From: Cyanodermella asteris
Lineage: Eukaryota > Ascomycota > Lecanoromycetes > Ostropales > Stictidaceae
NCBI GenBank assembly: GCA_900618795.1
Contig: UYJD01000009.1
Coordinates: 751,823 to 815,822 of the forward strand
Direction: 5' to 3'
DNA: 64,000 bases
Shown here: piece by piece, positions 20,338-31,276 of the stretch
How the letters are laid out: each line of letters starts with the position of its first letter
Numbering within the stretch: the first letter of the stretch is position 1
Position numbers and translations under genes: made by a program
The notes under the pieces: model-generated
The model's input: only the letters and a program-made list of their open reading frames with translations
The model's database searches: none
What the model was told of the DNA's origin: nothing

Positions 20338-21173
20338 ATGTCTAAGTCACTGAGAATCTTGGTCCCGGTCAAGCGGGTCATTGACTATGCCGTACGCCTC
20401 TCTACCGATTGCCCACCCCGTTGCTCGAACTCACATCCTCCCAGATCAAGCCCCGCGTCAACAAGACCAACACGGCGGTCGAAACCGCCGGCGTCAAACA
20501 CAGCATGAACCCCTTCGACGAGCTCTCCATCGAAGAAGCCGTGCGCATGCGCGAACGCAAATCCCCCGCCGTGGACGACATCCTCGCCTTCTCCGCGGGA
20601 CCCGCCAAGACGGTCGACGTCCTCCGCACGGCCATGGCCATGGGCGCGGACCGGGGCATCCACGTCGAGTACGATACGGAGAAACAAGGAGACCTCGAAC
20701 CGCTCACGATCGCCAAGATGCTGAAAGAGGTAGCTCAAAAGGAAGACCGAAACCTGGTGATTCTGGGCAAGCAGTCGATCGACGACGATTCGGGCCAGAC
20801 GGGCCAGATGCTGGCGGGTTTACTGGGGTGGAGTCAGGCGACGCAGGCGAGTAAGGTTGAGTTTGAGGAGGATGGGGCGGTGGCGAAGGTCACGAGGGAG
20901 GTTGATGGGGGTGTGGAGACGTTGAGGGCGAAGTTGCCGATGGTCATCACGACGGATTTGAGGTTGAATGAGCCGCGGTACGCTAGTTTGCCGAATATTA
21001 TGAAGGCGAAGAAGAAGAAGCTGGAGAAGAAGAGCTTGTCGGACTACGGTGTGGATGATCAGAAGCGGTTGAAGGTCGTCAGGGTGGACGAGCCTCCACC
21101 ACGCAAGGGTGGCGGAAAGGTTGAGGATGTTGACGGTTTGATTGGCAAGCTCAAGGAGCTTGGCGCCATCTGA
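20338..21173 (+). CDS. electron transfer flavoprotein beta subunit
   Basis: Mitochondrial matrix subunit of the ETF heterodimer, which takes electrons from acyl-CoA and other dehydrogenases and hands them to ETF-ubiquinone oxidoreductase. Two exons, 20338-20391 and 20445-21173, with a 53-nt intron (GTACGC...CCCAG), encode 260 residues. Exon 1 gives MSKSLRILVPVKRVIDYA. Exon 2 continues IKPRVNKTN with GVKHSMNPFDELSIEEAV, the family hallmark. Later blocks include AMAMGADRGIHVEYD, GKQSIDDDSGQTGQMLAGLLGW (nucleotide-binding region) and TTDLRLNEPRYASLPNIMKAKKK, the beta-subunit signature around the recognition loop. Length matches yeast Cir1 and human ETFB. Confidence 0.95.
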
Positions 21174-21235
21174 ACATCGAAAGATGTAAGCATACATTCC
21201 TGTATATAACTCAAATCTTTCTTCAAGATCACAAT

Positions 21236-22572
21236 CTATAGGCCTAAATCCGAGCTCAATTGTGCCAGGAAGCCGTCAGTAGTCGGCTTTCGGCTTGGAG
21301 GCGCTGCGGGACTATTAGCGTGTTTTCATTTCAATCATTGACGGAAACTCACGGGTGATCAGTCCTGAGACCGGTGGACAGTCGACGGATGAGTTCGGCT
21401 TCATCAATTGTATGTCGTTGGCTCTATTCAATGGCGTGGCGACTGGTCCAGATTCAGGGCCTTGTCCAACAGCCTCGAATTTGGCGCCACCGGTTTTGAC
21501 AAGATGCTCCAATCCTTGATGAACGCTCATAAAGACGTCCAGTTCCGGAACCGAGTGCAACAACACCAGCCCTGCCGTGCCCTGCCTGAATGCACGCATG
21601 ACGTTCACGATCCGATATGCACCCTGCATTTCGGCAGTAGTGACGTTGTCTGGAACCATGTCCTGTTGATCAAGGTCAAAATCGCTATCTACTCGATCGT
21701 GTCAGCACTTTCGACCTACAGAATCCGAGGACGCAGTCTCGAGGGGATGTCAGTGGCTGCTTACCTGTGAGACATACTTTCAGCATATCATACATCGGAC
21801 GATCGTGCACCGAACTCGTCTTCATCGACAACAAATTCAACGCCACCATGAATCGAAATCTAGGCTCGACCTTTGCGACAAGCTTCTCGATCATGTCTCT
21901 TTCATCCGCAACCATCTTCCATGACATACCGAACCAGTCGCCATTGCTCAGCTGCAGCCACCGAGCACACAACTGGTTAAACATATCCGGATTTCTGAAC
22001 TCGCCAAAAGCTCTAAACAAGCCCGCGTCAGCCAGTTGCTGAAACGAGAACGTGGCCGAGTGTCCCACGTGCGCAAGGAAGCTCTGAGCGGCATATTCAT
22101 GGCCGTAGTAGTCGTGACACAACGACCTGTCCGTCTTCTCGTCCAACTTCCAGTCCTTTAGGAGCTTTAGCATGGGCACAAACGCGCCTTCAATGCCCTT
22201 CGTATCGATCATGGTCAGGTAAGTGTGCTGGCTCACATCATGCTCGTGTCGCGGATTCGCAACCTTGTAGAGTCCGTGTTGAAGGACGAAGATGAGAGAG
22301 TTAGAGAGCGAGATGAGGGGGTCTTGGGGCCAGTTCCACCATCGGACGTGCGCTTCGATCATATTTCTCCTCCGGGAGGGGGTGAATCCGTCCAGAGTCG
22401 TGATCTTCTTGCCATTGCCGATTGCTGGGGATAGGAATCTGGTGGCGCTGTTGTCGCCGTTGGAGCCCGGGGACCAGGTCCTGAAGAGCCAGCGTGGTAT
22501 GTGATAATCATCCGACTTGTAGGGCCAAGGAACCATTGTAAGTGGGTTCGGAGGATCAATAATGTCGGTCAT
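21236..22572 (-). CDS. DUF7587-like protein
   Basis: Hypothetical protein. The start (IPRWLFRTWSPGSNGDNS, then LISLSNSLIFVLQHGLY) resembles the fungal DUF7587 domain, an ADP-ribosyltransferase-like fold of unknown role; this is recalled, not searched. Three exons are inferred: 22572-21778, 21662-21353 and 21303-21236, giving 390 residues. Intron 1 (115 nt) has GTATGT, GCTGAC and CAACAG. Intron 2 (49 nt) has GTGAGT, GCTAAT and CGCAG. If intron 2 is not spliced, the frame runs on to a stop at 21315 and the protein is 380 residues. The middle (LCHDYYGHEYAAQSFLAH, LQLSNGDWFGMSWKMV) looks well folded. The gene converges with ETF beta 62 bases away. Confidence 0.7.
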
Positions 22573-23027
22573 TTTGAAACTGGCGTCGAGTGCAAGCTAT
22601 GAGTAGATATTGACAAGATGTGGATGATCCCGACCTGAGTTTAATGTATTGTAAACATTGTTTAGCTGGTCCAGAAAGTGTGCATGGCGTAAGCAGTCAG
22701 TTGACATTGGCTTGATTGAGAAATTCACGCATTGTGAGTGTTATCTGCTTTTGTCACAACAAGAAGCTCGCGAGTCACGCTGAAACAACATCAACGCGGC
22801 TTCCCGAGAAGGCGCACCAGACAGAAATAAACATCGCTTTGCCGGACCGCACACATACCTGTAGGTACTAACAAAATGATCAGATGGAGGGTGATGCTGC
22901 TTTTGATCGGAAAATATGTGAAGCAAGAAACACGGGCAAGTTGGGTATTCTCACTAGTAGTACACCGCAGGCTGTGCGCAAAACCAGCACATGATATCTA
23001 TCACCGCCACCGCAGAACAAGACCCTC
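22573..23027. other. intergenic, promoter of the DUF7587-like gene
   Basis: 455 bases between the DUF7587-like start and the Vps17 stop. No open frame of coding quality and no repeats are seen. Confidence 0.4.
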
Positions 23028-24817
23028 CTAGAACGTGCTCTGCGCAAGCCGACTGGCCGCGTTCCTGGCATCAATTCTATCTTCATCGTCGTCGTCGCGT
23101 CCCTTTCCACCAGAGCTGGCGATACTACCACCACGTTTGCGGCCGCCCTCGCTTTCACCCTCAGCTGTCGATGGCGATGGAATACCAGCACTGAAGCTCC
23201 GGTTGAGCCCTTCCGTCCTGCGTTGGACTCCACTCCATGCGTCGCCACGAGGCCCTTGGCTGCTACCCATGGCAGCCCGTCGGGTGATGGGGTGTGCCTC
23301 TCTGCCCAAGCGCGACAGACCCCCACTGGCATCGATTCCTCGGATATCTGGCCGTACATTCTCCAAAGTGGCCAATGCACGTCTTTCCGCCTCAATTTGT
23401 CGGAGAACGTAATCTCTCAGAGCTGTTCGCAGGTCTGCAGCGGTCCGGTCAAACCATCGTCTCTTCTCAAATAAGAGGTTCTTCGTCACACGGTCACACT
23501 TGTCGGTGAGATACTGCTCGTGGTGTCTCGCTTCATCCAGTGATCCGATCGCATCGTCAACCTTTTCTCTCCGTACGCTGGAGCTTGCCTTAAGTCGATC
23601 AGCTGCTGTCAGCTTCGATCGTGTACTGTTCTGTGCCTGGATCAATTCGCGCAGCAGGATATGGCGGTTCGTGAGCGTTTCTTTAATTATTAAGGCATCT
23701 TCACTGTGATACTCGAAGGCATCACCTAAAGTCGCTGCCTCGGCCGTCCCTTGCGCTGAATGGTAGTCGCCAACTGCCTGAACCGTGCGACCCAATTTCC
23801 TGTATGCTGAAGAAAGGCCAGGATGTGTCTCTTGGACATGCATGGACGCAAGCTTGACACCGAAGTCAGATTCAGCTGTTCCAAGGCCTATTGTGGAATT
23901 AGAGTATGCACCAAATGGTCTCTCCCAGCGGACTCACCTCTTCGACACTTCACCAACTTGTCAATCTTCTGGCCAGCATCCATGGAGCCCAAGTAGAACA
24001 TCTTCACAACAGGTCTCGCTTCATATAGTTCGGGCGTGTTGTCCGGTGGGGGGGCAAACTGTTTCAAGTACTTTCTCCTGACTCCAGTGGCAGGTTGCTT
24101 TAGCCGCACCACAGGGCTATAGCCAAAGTCGCTCTCCACGAAGAAAACCATTTCGTCGTCTCGTATCAAGATCTCGTTGCTGCAGATCACATTCAGCCAT
24201 CGCTGTATACTGTATTTTACTCGCGCCTCGTTCTCTTCTGTACCAGCTCCCGCCGACGTGACCGCTGGTGGTACAGCAGGGACCATAGCCTCGGGATTCG
24301 CGGATATCAAGTGGTCTGCCAGCTTCTTGAACTCTGCATGCGTGCGCCGCACATCTCTGAACTGAGTTGTCCTGAATTTTGGCAGATCTGTGTGCACATC
24401 AAACCTCACAATCATGTCTTTCTTGCCCGTCCCTTCCAGCCCAGTGATCTTCGCCTGCAACTTGTAACGCGGTTGGGGCGGACGCTGTTGCCGCTGGCCC
24501 ATTCCTTGCTGTTGGCGACCCGGGTTCGGCATGGGCTGTGGTTGCTGATACTGAGCTTGGGAAGCTGGCTGTTGCTGTGGGTGTTGCTGCGGCCCTGGAG
24601 TGGGCGAGCCGGGCATACTGGAGGGAGCTTCGGACGACTGTCGAGCACTGGCCACCATTGTGTCCTGATCGCTGCCATCTTCATGCGCCGAATGGGTCAT
24701 GGTTCGCACGGGCGACTCTGGTTCTGCTGATCCGAAGCCAGAGGTGGTCTGGCGGGGAGAGGAGTTCCAGGGCGAGCCTCCGCCATGTTCGTGCTCGTTG
24801 ATGCTGGAGTAGTCCAT
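23028..24817 (-). CDS. VPS17: retromer sorting nexin Vps17
   Basis: PX-BAR sorting nexin. With Vps5 it forms the membrane-bending part of retromer, recycling cargo from endosomes to the Golgi. Two exons, 24817-23938 and 23887-23028, give 579 residues. The 50-nt intron (GTGAGT...CTAAT...ATAG) joins KLVKCRRG to LGTAESDFG. The first 150 residues are a Gln/Pro-rich disordered leader starting MDYSSINEHEH. The PX domain (about 155-270) has YKLQAKITGLE, FRTTQFRDVRRTHAEFKKLADHL and a YSIQRWLNVI helix. The BAR domain follows in exon 2 (LSSAYRKLGRTVQAVGDYHSAQ, YHSEDALIIKETLTNRHILLRE). The disordered tail ends ASRLAQSTF. It shares a divergent promoter with MEF2. Confidence 0.92.
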
Positions 24818-25217
24818 GCTGGCGAAAGTTGGACCCCGGGAAATTTCGTTGATTGACGGACGAACGCGATTGACAGATAACGTGCCGTGCTTGGAGAGGC
24901 TGGCGTCAAGCACCGTCAGCCAGCTGCGAGGAAGGTGCCGTGTGGGCTCAAAAGGCGGCAGCGCATCGTCAGTCAAGACGATCGACGCTACTTGTGGCAG
25001 ATCACGTGGCACCTGCAGGAACGAGAAGTAGAGCAACTTTGATTGACAGATTGTGGAGCTTGATGTTACAGAAAGGATCGTAACCTTCAAGTAGCGCCTA
25101 TTTACGGGTCAGAGCCGTGTATTTGTACGATGTTTTGAAGTCGTGGGCATTGTGTGGCGTTTCGCTGCTTGAGAAAAGTTCGATCATCGCATACGCCTCC
25201 TAATCGAGCTTATAGCT
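24818..25217. promoter_or_regulatory. divergent promoter VPS17 / MEF2
   Basis: 400 bases between the two start codons. In the Vps17 direction the frame stays open upstream of the chosen ATG for another 91 codons (to 25090), but that extension is unlike the family. Confidence 0.45.
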
Positions 25218-27911
25218 ATGTCGAGGCTGGCGTGCTGGTCACGAGGTCCATATATTGTACAGAACGGTCTTGTCCGACCATCATTGACACAGATACTCGC
25301 GACACGAAACCGATGGACGCGACACTACTCATCCGATCCTATTGCTTCCGATGCAGACACCCTCACAAAATGGACTCGCAACATTGGCATCATTGCGCAT
25401 ATCGATGCTGGAAAGACCACGACGACAGAAAGGATGTTATATTATAGTGGCTATACTCGAAGAATAGGCGATGTGGACGATGGATCAACAGTGACCGATT
25501 TTCTTCCGGCCGAACGTGCCAGAGGTATTACCATCCAATCAGCTGCAATTACATTCCATTGGCCACCTTTACAAGAAGCAGGAGATCATGGCGGTGGCGT
25601 CAAGACTATTGCCAAGGGCCACCCAAATCCAGGATCCCATACCATCAACCTCATTGACACGCCTGGTCACGCCGACTTCACTTTCGAGGTTCTTCGATCG
25701 TTGCGAATCCTCGATGGAGCCGTGTGCATTCTGGACGGTGTCGCAGGAGTTGAAGCTCAGACTGAAAAGGTCTGGTATCAGGCAAAGACATACAACATCC
25801 CGAAAATTATATATGTGAACAAGCTTGACCGAGAAGGTGCCGCGTTTGGCCGGACCGTCAAGGAGATTGCCGCCAAGCTGCACACGTATCCTGCTGTCTG
25901 CCAAATTCCCTGGTTTGAGAACGGCAATGGCGCATTCTGTGGGGTCATCGATGTTGTCAGCCTGCGAGCCATGAAGTGGGAAGGCGGCGACGGCAAGAAG
26001 ATTGCCGTTCATAGCTTAGATGAGCTGGCCAAGGACGAGCCAAAGCTGGCTGAACAGGCGGCAAAGGCTCGCACGGCTCTGATCGAGCTGCTGAGTGAGC
26101 ATGATGACCAGATGGTCGACGACTTCTTGGAATCGAATGAAGACCATCTGGCTATCAAACCGGAGCAGATCATCGCCAGCCTACACAGAATTCTCAGGAG
26201 TGCATCCCCGGTCGTGCCGGTCTTCGCAGGAGCAAGTTTCAGGAACATCGGAGTACAGCCTGTGATTGATGCTGTAACCGCATTGCTTCCAAATCCATCG
26301 GAGACGCCTGACCCTCAGATAAAGGCTGGATCCGTGGCTGCTGGACTAGGGGAGCTTGTGGGAGGCAAGGTCACGCTCGCAGCCCCGGCAGCTGTTGGCG
26401 TGTCGAAAAAGGCAGCGAAAAAGGTGGTGGCTGCACAGCCGCAGAAGCTTGAAACATGTGCCTTAGCTTTCAAGGTCGTGAATGATACCAAACGCGGCGT
26501 CCTGGTCTATGTGAGGGTGTACCAAGGCGTGCTGAACAGGAACACCATGCTGTTTAACACCAATCTGCAGGTCATGGAGCGTTCACCACGCCTTCTGCGC
26601 ATGTATGCCAACGACGCATTAGAAGTTGAGTCCATCCCGGCCGGTCAGATCGGCGTAATTCCTGGTCTTAAACACGCCCGCACTGGTGACACTTTGGTTG
26701 GATACACGGCCATGAACCCGAAGACGGGCCCGCCAGCGCCTCTGAATGAGCTGCAGCTAAGACCTATCGAGGTACCGCCCCCTGTGTTCTTCGCCAGCAT
26801 CGAGCCCAATAGTCTGGGAGAACAAAAGTCGGTCGAGGAAGCGCTCGCAATCCTGCTGCGAGAAGATCCCAGTCTTCAACTGTCCGTAGACGAAGAATCC
26901 GGACAGACGCTGTTGAGCGGCATGGGCGAGCTTCATCTCGAGATTGCCAGAGACCGTCTCATCAATGACATGAAGGCCAAATGCTCCGTCGGAAAGATCG
27001 AAATCGGCTTCAGAGAGTGCATTTCCGCAGATGGCAATGCCGACAACGTTCTCTTTGATCGGGAAGTTGCTGGTAGAGCGGGCAAAGCTGGCTGCTCCGC
27101 AAGCGTGGAACCGACTACTGAAGCGCAAATCGTCGCAGAAGGTTCACATTCTACAACAGTAAGCCATGATGGCAACTCGATTAGTGTTGATATAGTACAT
27201 TCGTCTGGTAGGGAAGAGGAGGATGACGGCTCGGACTCTGGGCTTTCATCACACCTCACGCCGACAATTGTCCGACAAGCGCTCCAGAACGGCGCATCCG
27301 CGGCTCTGGCCCGTGGTCCCCAGTACTCTTTCGCCATGCACGGCGTTCATGTGGAGCTGCGATTCGACATCACGCACCACGCGTTCGGTGCAGACACCAC
27401 TGTCGCAGCGCTGTCCTCCGCCGCCCGTCAAGCCACGCAAGCTGCTTTGCGTAAATCACATTCTCAAAAGGCCACGAATTTAATGGAACCGGTGATGAAC
27501 GTGCTCATCAGCGTTGACGAAGCGTCGCTTGGATCCGTTGTGCATGACCTGACTTCAGCCCGAGGCGGTCACGTTGTGTCGCTGGACGACGCAGACATTT
27601 TGCAGACCGAAACCTCAGGGTCACAAACGAGAGAGGACGTTCCGAATATCGACCTGAAGCGCGTATATGCGCCGCCGGATCCGTGGGAGAGCGGGCAAGT
27701 CGCAGACTTTGAGGACTCGAACGCAAAGCAGAATACGAACCGGCCGAGAACCATCACTGCCAAGGTGCCATTGAAAGAAATGGTGGGGTATTTGAAGTAT
27801 TTGAGAAGCTTAACTGGAGGCCGGGGGACTTTTGTCATGAGCGTGGACAAGTTTGAGCGAATGGGATCAAACAGGGAGAAGGCCGTGCTGAGAGAAATCA
27901 GAGGAATATGA
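25218..27911 (+). CDS. MEF2: mitochondrial elongation factor G2 / ribosome-releasing factor 2
   Basis: GTPase that works with ribosome recycling factor to split mitochondrial ribosomes after termination. Single exon of 897 residues. The Arg/Ser-rich first 45 residues look like a mitochondrial presequence. G-domain motifs: [10 protein letters not shown] (60-69, G1), [12 protein letters not shown] (G2), [12 protein letters not shown] (G3) and NKLDREGA (G4). Domain II follows an Ala/Lys-rich insertion ([14 protein letters not shown]). Domains III-V have [30 protein letters not shown] and [16 protein letters not shown]. The HYSSDPIAS stretch fits a presequence cleavage zone. The family is typically about 800 residues, so this copy is somewhat long, mainly from insertions in the G' region, before domain II and in domain IV ([10 protein letters not shown]). 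Confidence 0.93.
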   Translation: MSRLACWSRGPYIVQNGLVRPSLTQILATRNRWTRHYSSDPIASDADTLTKWTRNIGIIAHIDAGKTTTTERMLYYSGYTRRIGDVDDGSTVTDFLPAERARGITIQSAAITFHWPPLQEAGDHGGGVKTIAKGHPNPGSHTINLIDTPGHADFTFEVLRSLRILDGAVCILDGVAGVEAQTEKVWYQAKTYNIPKIIYVNKLDREGAAFGRTVKEIAAKLHTYPAVCQIPWFENGNGAFCGVIDVVSLRAMKWEGGDGKKIAVHSLDELAKDEPKLAEQAAKARTALIELLSEHDDQMVDDFLESNEDHLAIKPEQIIASLHRILRSASPVVPVFAGASFRNIGVQPVIDAVTALLPNPSETPDPQIKAGSVAAGLGELVGGKVTLAAPAAVGVSKKAAKKVVAAQPQKLETCALAFKVVNDTKRGVLVYVRVYQGVLNRNTMLFNTNLQVMERSPRLLRMYANDALEVESIPAGQIGVIPGLKHARTGDTLVGYTAMNPKTGPPAPLNELQLRPIEVPPPVFFASIEPNSLGEQKSVEEALAILLREDPSLQLSVDEESGQTLLSGMGELHLEIARDRLINDMKAKCSVGKIEIGFRECISADGNADNVLFDREVAGRAGKAGCSASVEPTTEAQIVAEGSHSTTVSHDGNSISVDIVHSSGREEEDDGSDSGLSSHLTPTIVRQALQNGASAALARGPQYSFAMHGVHVELRFDITHHAFGADTTVAALSSAARQATQAALRKSHSQKATNLMEPVMNVLISVDEASLGSVVHDLTSARGGHVVSLDDADILQTETSGSQTREDVPNIDLKRVYAPPDPWESGQVADFEDSNAKQNTNRPRTITAKVPLKEMVGYLKYLRSLTGGRGTFVMSVDKFERMGSNREKAVLREIRGI

Positions 27912-27975
27912 GGGCTTTGTAAGATCTGCGAGGTGTAAGATATTGAATGATGATCGAAGAACCTTTGAGTACCTT

Positions 27976-28512
27976 TCATTGGCGGTTAGAAGTAAGGTCC
28001 AAAGGTCGTGATCTGAGTCGAGACAGGATTGCGAACTGAGAGCCAAATGTCACATGTTGAACATCGTTGAACGCCACAAGAAAGTCGTCTAGCTTCTTAC
28101 TTCTGCCTTTGCAGTCACGGCAGGGACACCATTCGCCCGGCGGTAGGCACTTCCAACAGCTTTTCCCTCTAACACCACAGTGTCGCAACCACAATAAGAA
28201 CTTCGAATTCATTGACTCTGGCAAATCGAGCTTTCGGTGCAACCGAGGCGATTCCAAACCTTCGAAACCGTCACGCATGCATGGAAAGTCGGCGATTTCG
28301 TCGTCTGAAAGTCCTGGATGCGGGCCTAACTGGTTCTGAGGCAGGTCATGCGGGGCCAGGGCCGCGCCCATGAACACGTATTCGCTGAATACGACGGCGA
28401 AGCAGCGATCATCAGGCTGTAACTTGCCGAGAAAATCATGAGCCTGCCAGTTCTTGTCTGACTTCCATGGCTCGAACCCAAGGGGCGACCATGAGGCGTC
28501 GGTCGGATTCAT
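27976..28512 (-). CDS. hypothetical cysteine-containing protein, 5' end uncertain
   Basis: Unrecognised protein of 178 residues from the ATG at 28512. Features are DDRCFAVVFSEYVFMGAALAPHD in the middle and a Cys cluster HCGVRGKSCWKCLPPGEWCPCRDCKG near residue 125 that could bind zinc. Coding character continues upstream in the same frame, with a likely second Cys pair, LYRCHRCVAEVHISV, back to an in-frame TGA at 28603-28605; beyond that it resumes from an ATG at 28626 (MKDLIDH). The real product may therefore be longer, with the TGA a nonsense change or an assembly error. It converges with MEF2, 64 bases apart. Confidence 0.5.
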   Translation of the reverse strand: MNPTDASWSPLGFEPWKSDKNWQAHDFLGKLQPDDRCFAVVFSEYVFMGAALAPHDLPQNQLGPHPGLSDDEIADFPCMRDGFEGLESPRLHRKLDLPESMNSKFLLWLRHCGVRGKSCWKCLPPGEWCPCRDCKGRSKKLDDFLVAFNDVQHVTFGSQFAILSRLRSRPLDLTSNRQ

Positions 28513-28662
28513 GATGGGTAGCGTTACGGAGATGTGAACTTCTGCGACGCATCGGTGACAACGATACAGTTGCGAGATGGGGTCGTGTAAATTGCGCAGA
28601 AGTCAATGGTCGATCAGGTCCTTCATTGTCACTTCCAGTTGTATTACCGGTCGTCCTCCCTT

Positions 28663-29802
28663 TCAAGGAGATTTTCCAAAGCAGTGGCCGGAGCTATCGT
28701 TGGCGTCCTCGACATCCCTGTAGTCATCGCAGATACACCTCGGCCAGTCTCCATTGATAAAGAAGCTGATCTGCGAGCCTCCTGCTGCCAGAATTGTCTC
28801 TGGAAGCCGGGGAAAGTAGACTTGTGCTGCCGTAGACGTTAAGCATAAGCCTCCACCCACGGATCGAAACTTTACTCGGTGCGCGTTGAAAGTTCTGAGT
28901 GCTTCAACTGAATCAGGCATTCCTACAGGTCACCAGGATTTTCGAATCACCATTTCCCTCGATTTTCGGTGCTGGACGCAGGTAGCTCTCAGCAACAGGC
29001 GCTACTGGAGGGAGCTGAGACGCAAGCTCTTGTCGTGAGATATCGCGATGCTCTGTTGGACTTTGTGCGAATTGTTGGGCATCGTTCGTGGAAATCGAAT
29101 CCCGATTCCATCCCAATCAGTGGGCCGGAAACGGAGACTATGTGGGTATTCGAATCCACGACCTAGATTCCAGATCGACCGTGCCTTTTGGCATTCGAAG
29201 TAAAGAGTATCGTCCGATCGGAAGTCTGTTATCTCATAAATTGCTGAGCAATGCTTCCGGTCGTTTATGTGTTGGGCGCTAAATAGCCGCCATAGTCGCG
29301 GTGAGCTGTAGAGCAGTGACACTTGTCAAACGACCTGGACTTGGGTTATTATCTGCTCGAAGAGTTCAGAATGTAGAACCTTGAGCTTCGAAAGAGGCTT
29401 GGGGAGTGCTCGCTCTGGCAGAAAGCGGTCGGGCAATTTGATGGCTCGAAAGTAAAGCTCTTGGCAACTCGTCGGGCCTGTGCTTACAGCGTCAGACTCC
29501 ATGGAATCTGGTATGGAATTGAACGGTCTCACATATAGTTGCTCGCAGGCAGCTTCACCTGAGCGTGAACAGGTTGATGGCACTTGCGATTGTGTGCGGC
29601 GATGGTGCGGCAATATATGAAGCGAAGCTATACAAGTCGAGCGAAAGTCACAAAAGTGCCACTCGACTTCTGCATTTGTGTGCGCTTTTGCGAATGCATC
29701 ACCCAAGATACCGCCTTGTACGAAAGTTGGTGTCGCGTGTTCGAACAAACGCACCAGAGACTTCGAAAGCACGGAACCAATGGATCCGCAACTGCGCAAC
29801 AA
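28663..29802 (-). pseudogene. coding-like fragments of an unrecognised gene
   Basis: The minus strand carries a series of open pieces with protein-like composition but no whole gene. One piece (29802-29329) ends ELFEQIITQVQVV and continues in the same frame past a single stop into ITDFRSDDTLYFECQKARSIWNLG (to 29002). Another frame follows at 28920-28663, including SQISFFINGDWPRCICDDY. No convincing GT-AG introns join them. This may be a decayed gene or a gene with introns I could not place, perhaps including the downstream 28512-27976 frame as its 3' part. The function is unknown. Confidence 0.3.
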
Positions 29803-29974
29803 CCATTACCAAGACCATCATCGTTGCAGCTTCGGTGTTGGCACATTCTTTTCCCAGAAAGGTAGTGTCGAAGGTAGTCACAGCACTTTGAACGTGTATG
29901 CGTGTATATATGGCATCTGAGATCCTTCGAGACAGACGACAAGCTGCTCGTCGTTCCTGGGGCTTCCAGAGACC

Positions 29975-31276
29975 TCATGCGGGCTTGCCAACGAAACTTG
30001 GCCAAAACAGCATTCGCTTTTCCGACAGAAGGTCCTGTCTATCTCTCCTGAGACTGGCTGCCGTGCTGGAGAACTGGCCGATGGCTGCATCCATGCTGCC
30101 AAGACCGTGTTCAGTCTCAATATTCTGGCCGAATGCATCGCTGTTGTTGTGCAGCACAAGAACGGCCGATGAGAACCTCATTGGAGGACTGTACAGATCG
30201 CCGGTGCCTTCAAACAGATGTTTCTTCGGCACTACCTGCACGTCCTGCTCTTGTAGCGCTAGCTTCAACAACTCGAGCGCCTCTGGACTCTCGAAGTCAT
30301 TGTAGGCGAAGATCCGCATGTTCTGCAGCCGTGTGGCAAGGGCAAACTCTCGCAAGGCGGCAACATAGACCAACAGCATCAACTCCCTGCCAATATGACC
30401 TAGAGCCTCGCGAAAGATCACTGCCGGGTCGTAAGTGTAGATATACCCTGTTTCGTGACAAATGTGCTCCAAGGCAGAGAATTCATTTTTGACCTGTTCC
30501 AGAACCACCAGGAACAGTGCCTCCAGCGAGAACGCTTCCTTTGCGAGAGGTCCGGATGGTGAAAGCCTGAATTTGCGACCTCTGACCACTTCTCTTGGTG
30601 CAGCGCTTTTGATCGCTTTCAGCAAGCAGTCTAGCAGCGAAGAATGCGTGAGAACTTCAGGATTGTGGGACCACTCCTTGAGATTCGACACTTGCAAAAG
30701 GCGGGTGAGCGTCAACTCCTTCATGGTCTGGTCCCAGTCAGCTACACTGCAGCCGGCCGTATTGACCATGTTTCTCGGCAGTATACGGTCCGCATTGGCA
30801 GAAGTCCGGGTCGGCCGTTCCAGCGAGCAAAACTTCCACATGACCTGTTCGTCTTCGAAATCAGGATGGATCATGCAACTGACAATGACACGACGGGCGG
30901 ATTGCGTGCGTGGATTGCGACGAAAAGGCTTGACACGATGGCCATTGCCGTAGTAGTAGTCGCCATGCATATGAGCCAAAACTATCGGGATCACGAAGGA
31001 ATGCAGCATGCCCTCCATGTTAGTGATTTTATTAGTTCCGCTGTTGGTACCGGCCGTTGACTTGATGGCGATGGCAGTGTCAGCTTTGTGCCTCATGAGA
31101 TGTTCAATCATCTCAGGCGAGATGAACGCGCTGCTGCTGATCCACGGAGCTGGCGCATAGGCCTTGTGATTCAGCCACCATGCTCGCGCCTCAACACCGA
31201 CAGGGACGAGCGTATCGACAACTTCACTGGAGTTGATGGTCGCTGGTAGAGCGTCAATTGCCGTCATGGCTGGCAT
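29975..31276 (-). CDS. hypothetical protein with weak SRR1-like C-terminal region
   Basis: Single-exon frame of 433 residues starting MPAMTAIDALPAT. The C-terminal third (REFALATRLQNMRIFAYNDF..., EALELLKLALQEQDVQVV, then LFEGTGDLYSPPM and SAVLVLHNNSDAFGQNI) follows the order of the fungal SRR1-like domain: an aromatic-D-x-x-F segment, a leucine helix, a beta strand with VV, then a statement-of-value strand. The match is by eye and weak. The N-terminal 180 residues include HKADTAIAIKST and HMHGDYYYGNGHRVKPFRRNPR, not recognised. SRR1-like proteins are of uncertain role, linked to clock and heme regulation in other organisms. Confidence 0.55.
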   Translation of the reverse strand: MPAMTAIDALPATINSSEVVDTLVPVGVEARAWWLNHKAYAPAPWISSSAFISPEMIEHLMRHKADTAIAIKSTAGTNSGTNKITNMEGMLHSFVIPIVLAHMHGDYYYGNGHRVKPFRRNPRTQSARRVIVSCMIHPDFEDEQVMWKFCSLERPTRTSANADRILPRNMVNTAGCSVADWDQTMKELTLTRLLQVSNLKEWSHNPEVLTHSSLLDCLLKAIKSAAPREVVRGRKFRLSPSGPLAKEAFSLEALFLVVLEQVKNEFSALEHICHETGYIYTYDPAVIFREALGHIGRELMLLVYVAALREFALATRLQNMRIFAYNDFESPEALELLKLALQEQDVQVVPKKHLFEGTGDLYSPPMRFSSAVLVLHNNSDAFGQNIETEHGLGSMDAAIGQFSSTAASLRRDRQDLLSEKRMLFWPSFVGKPA

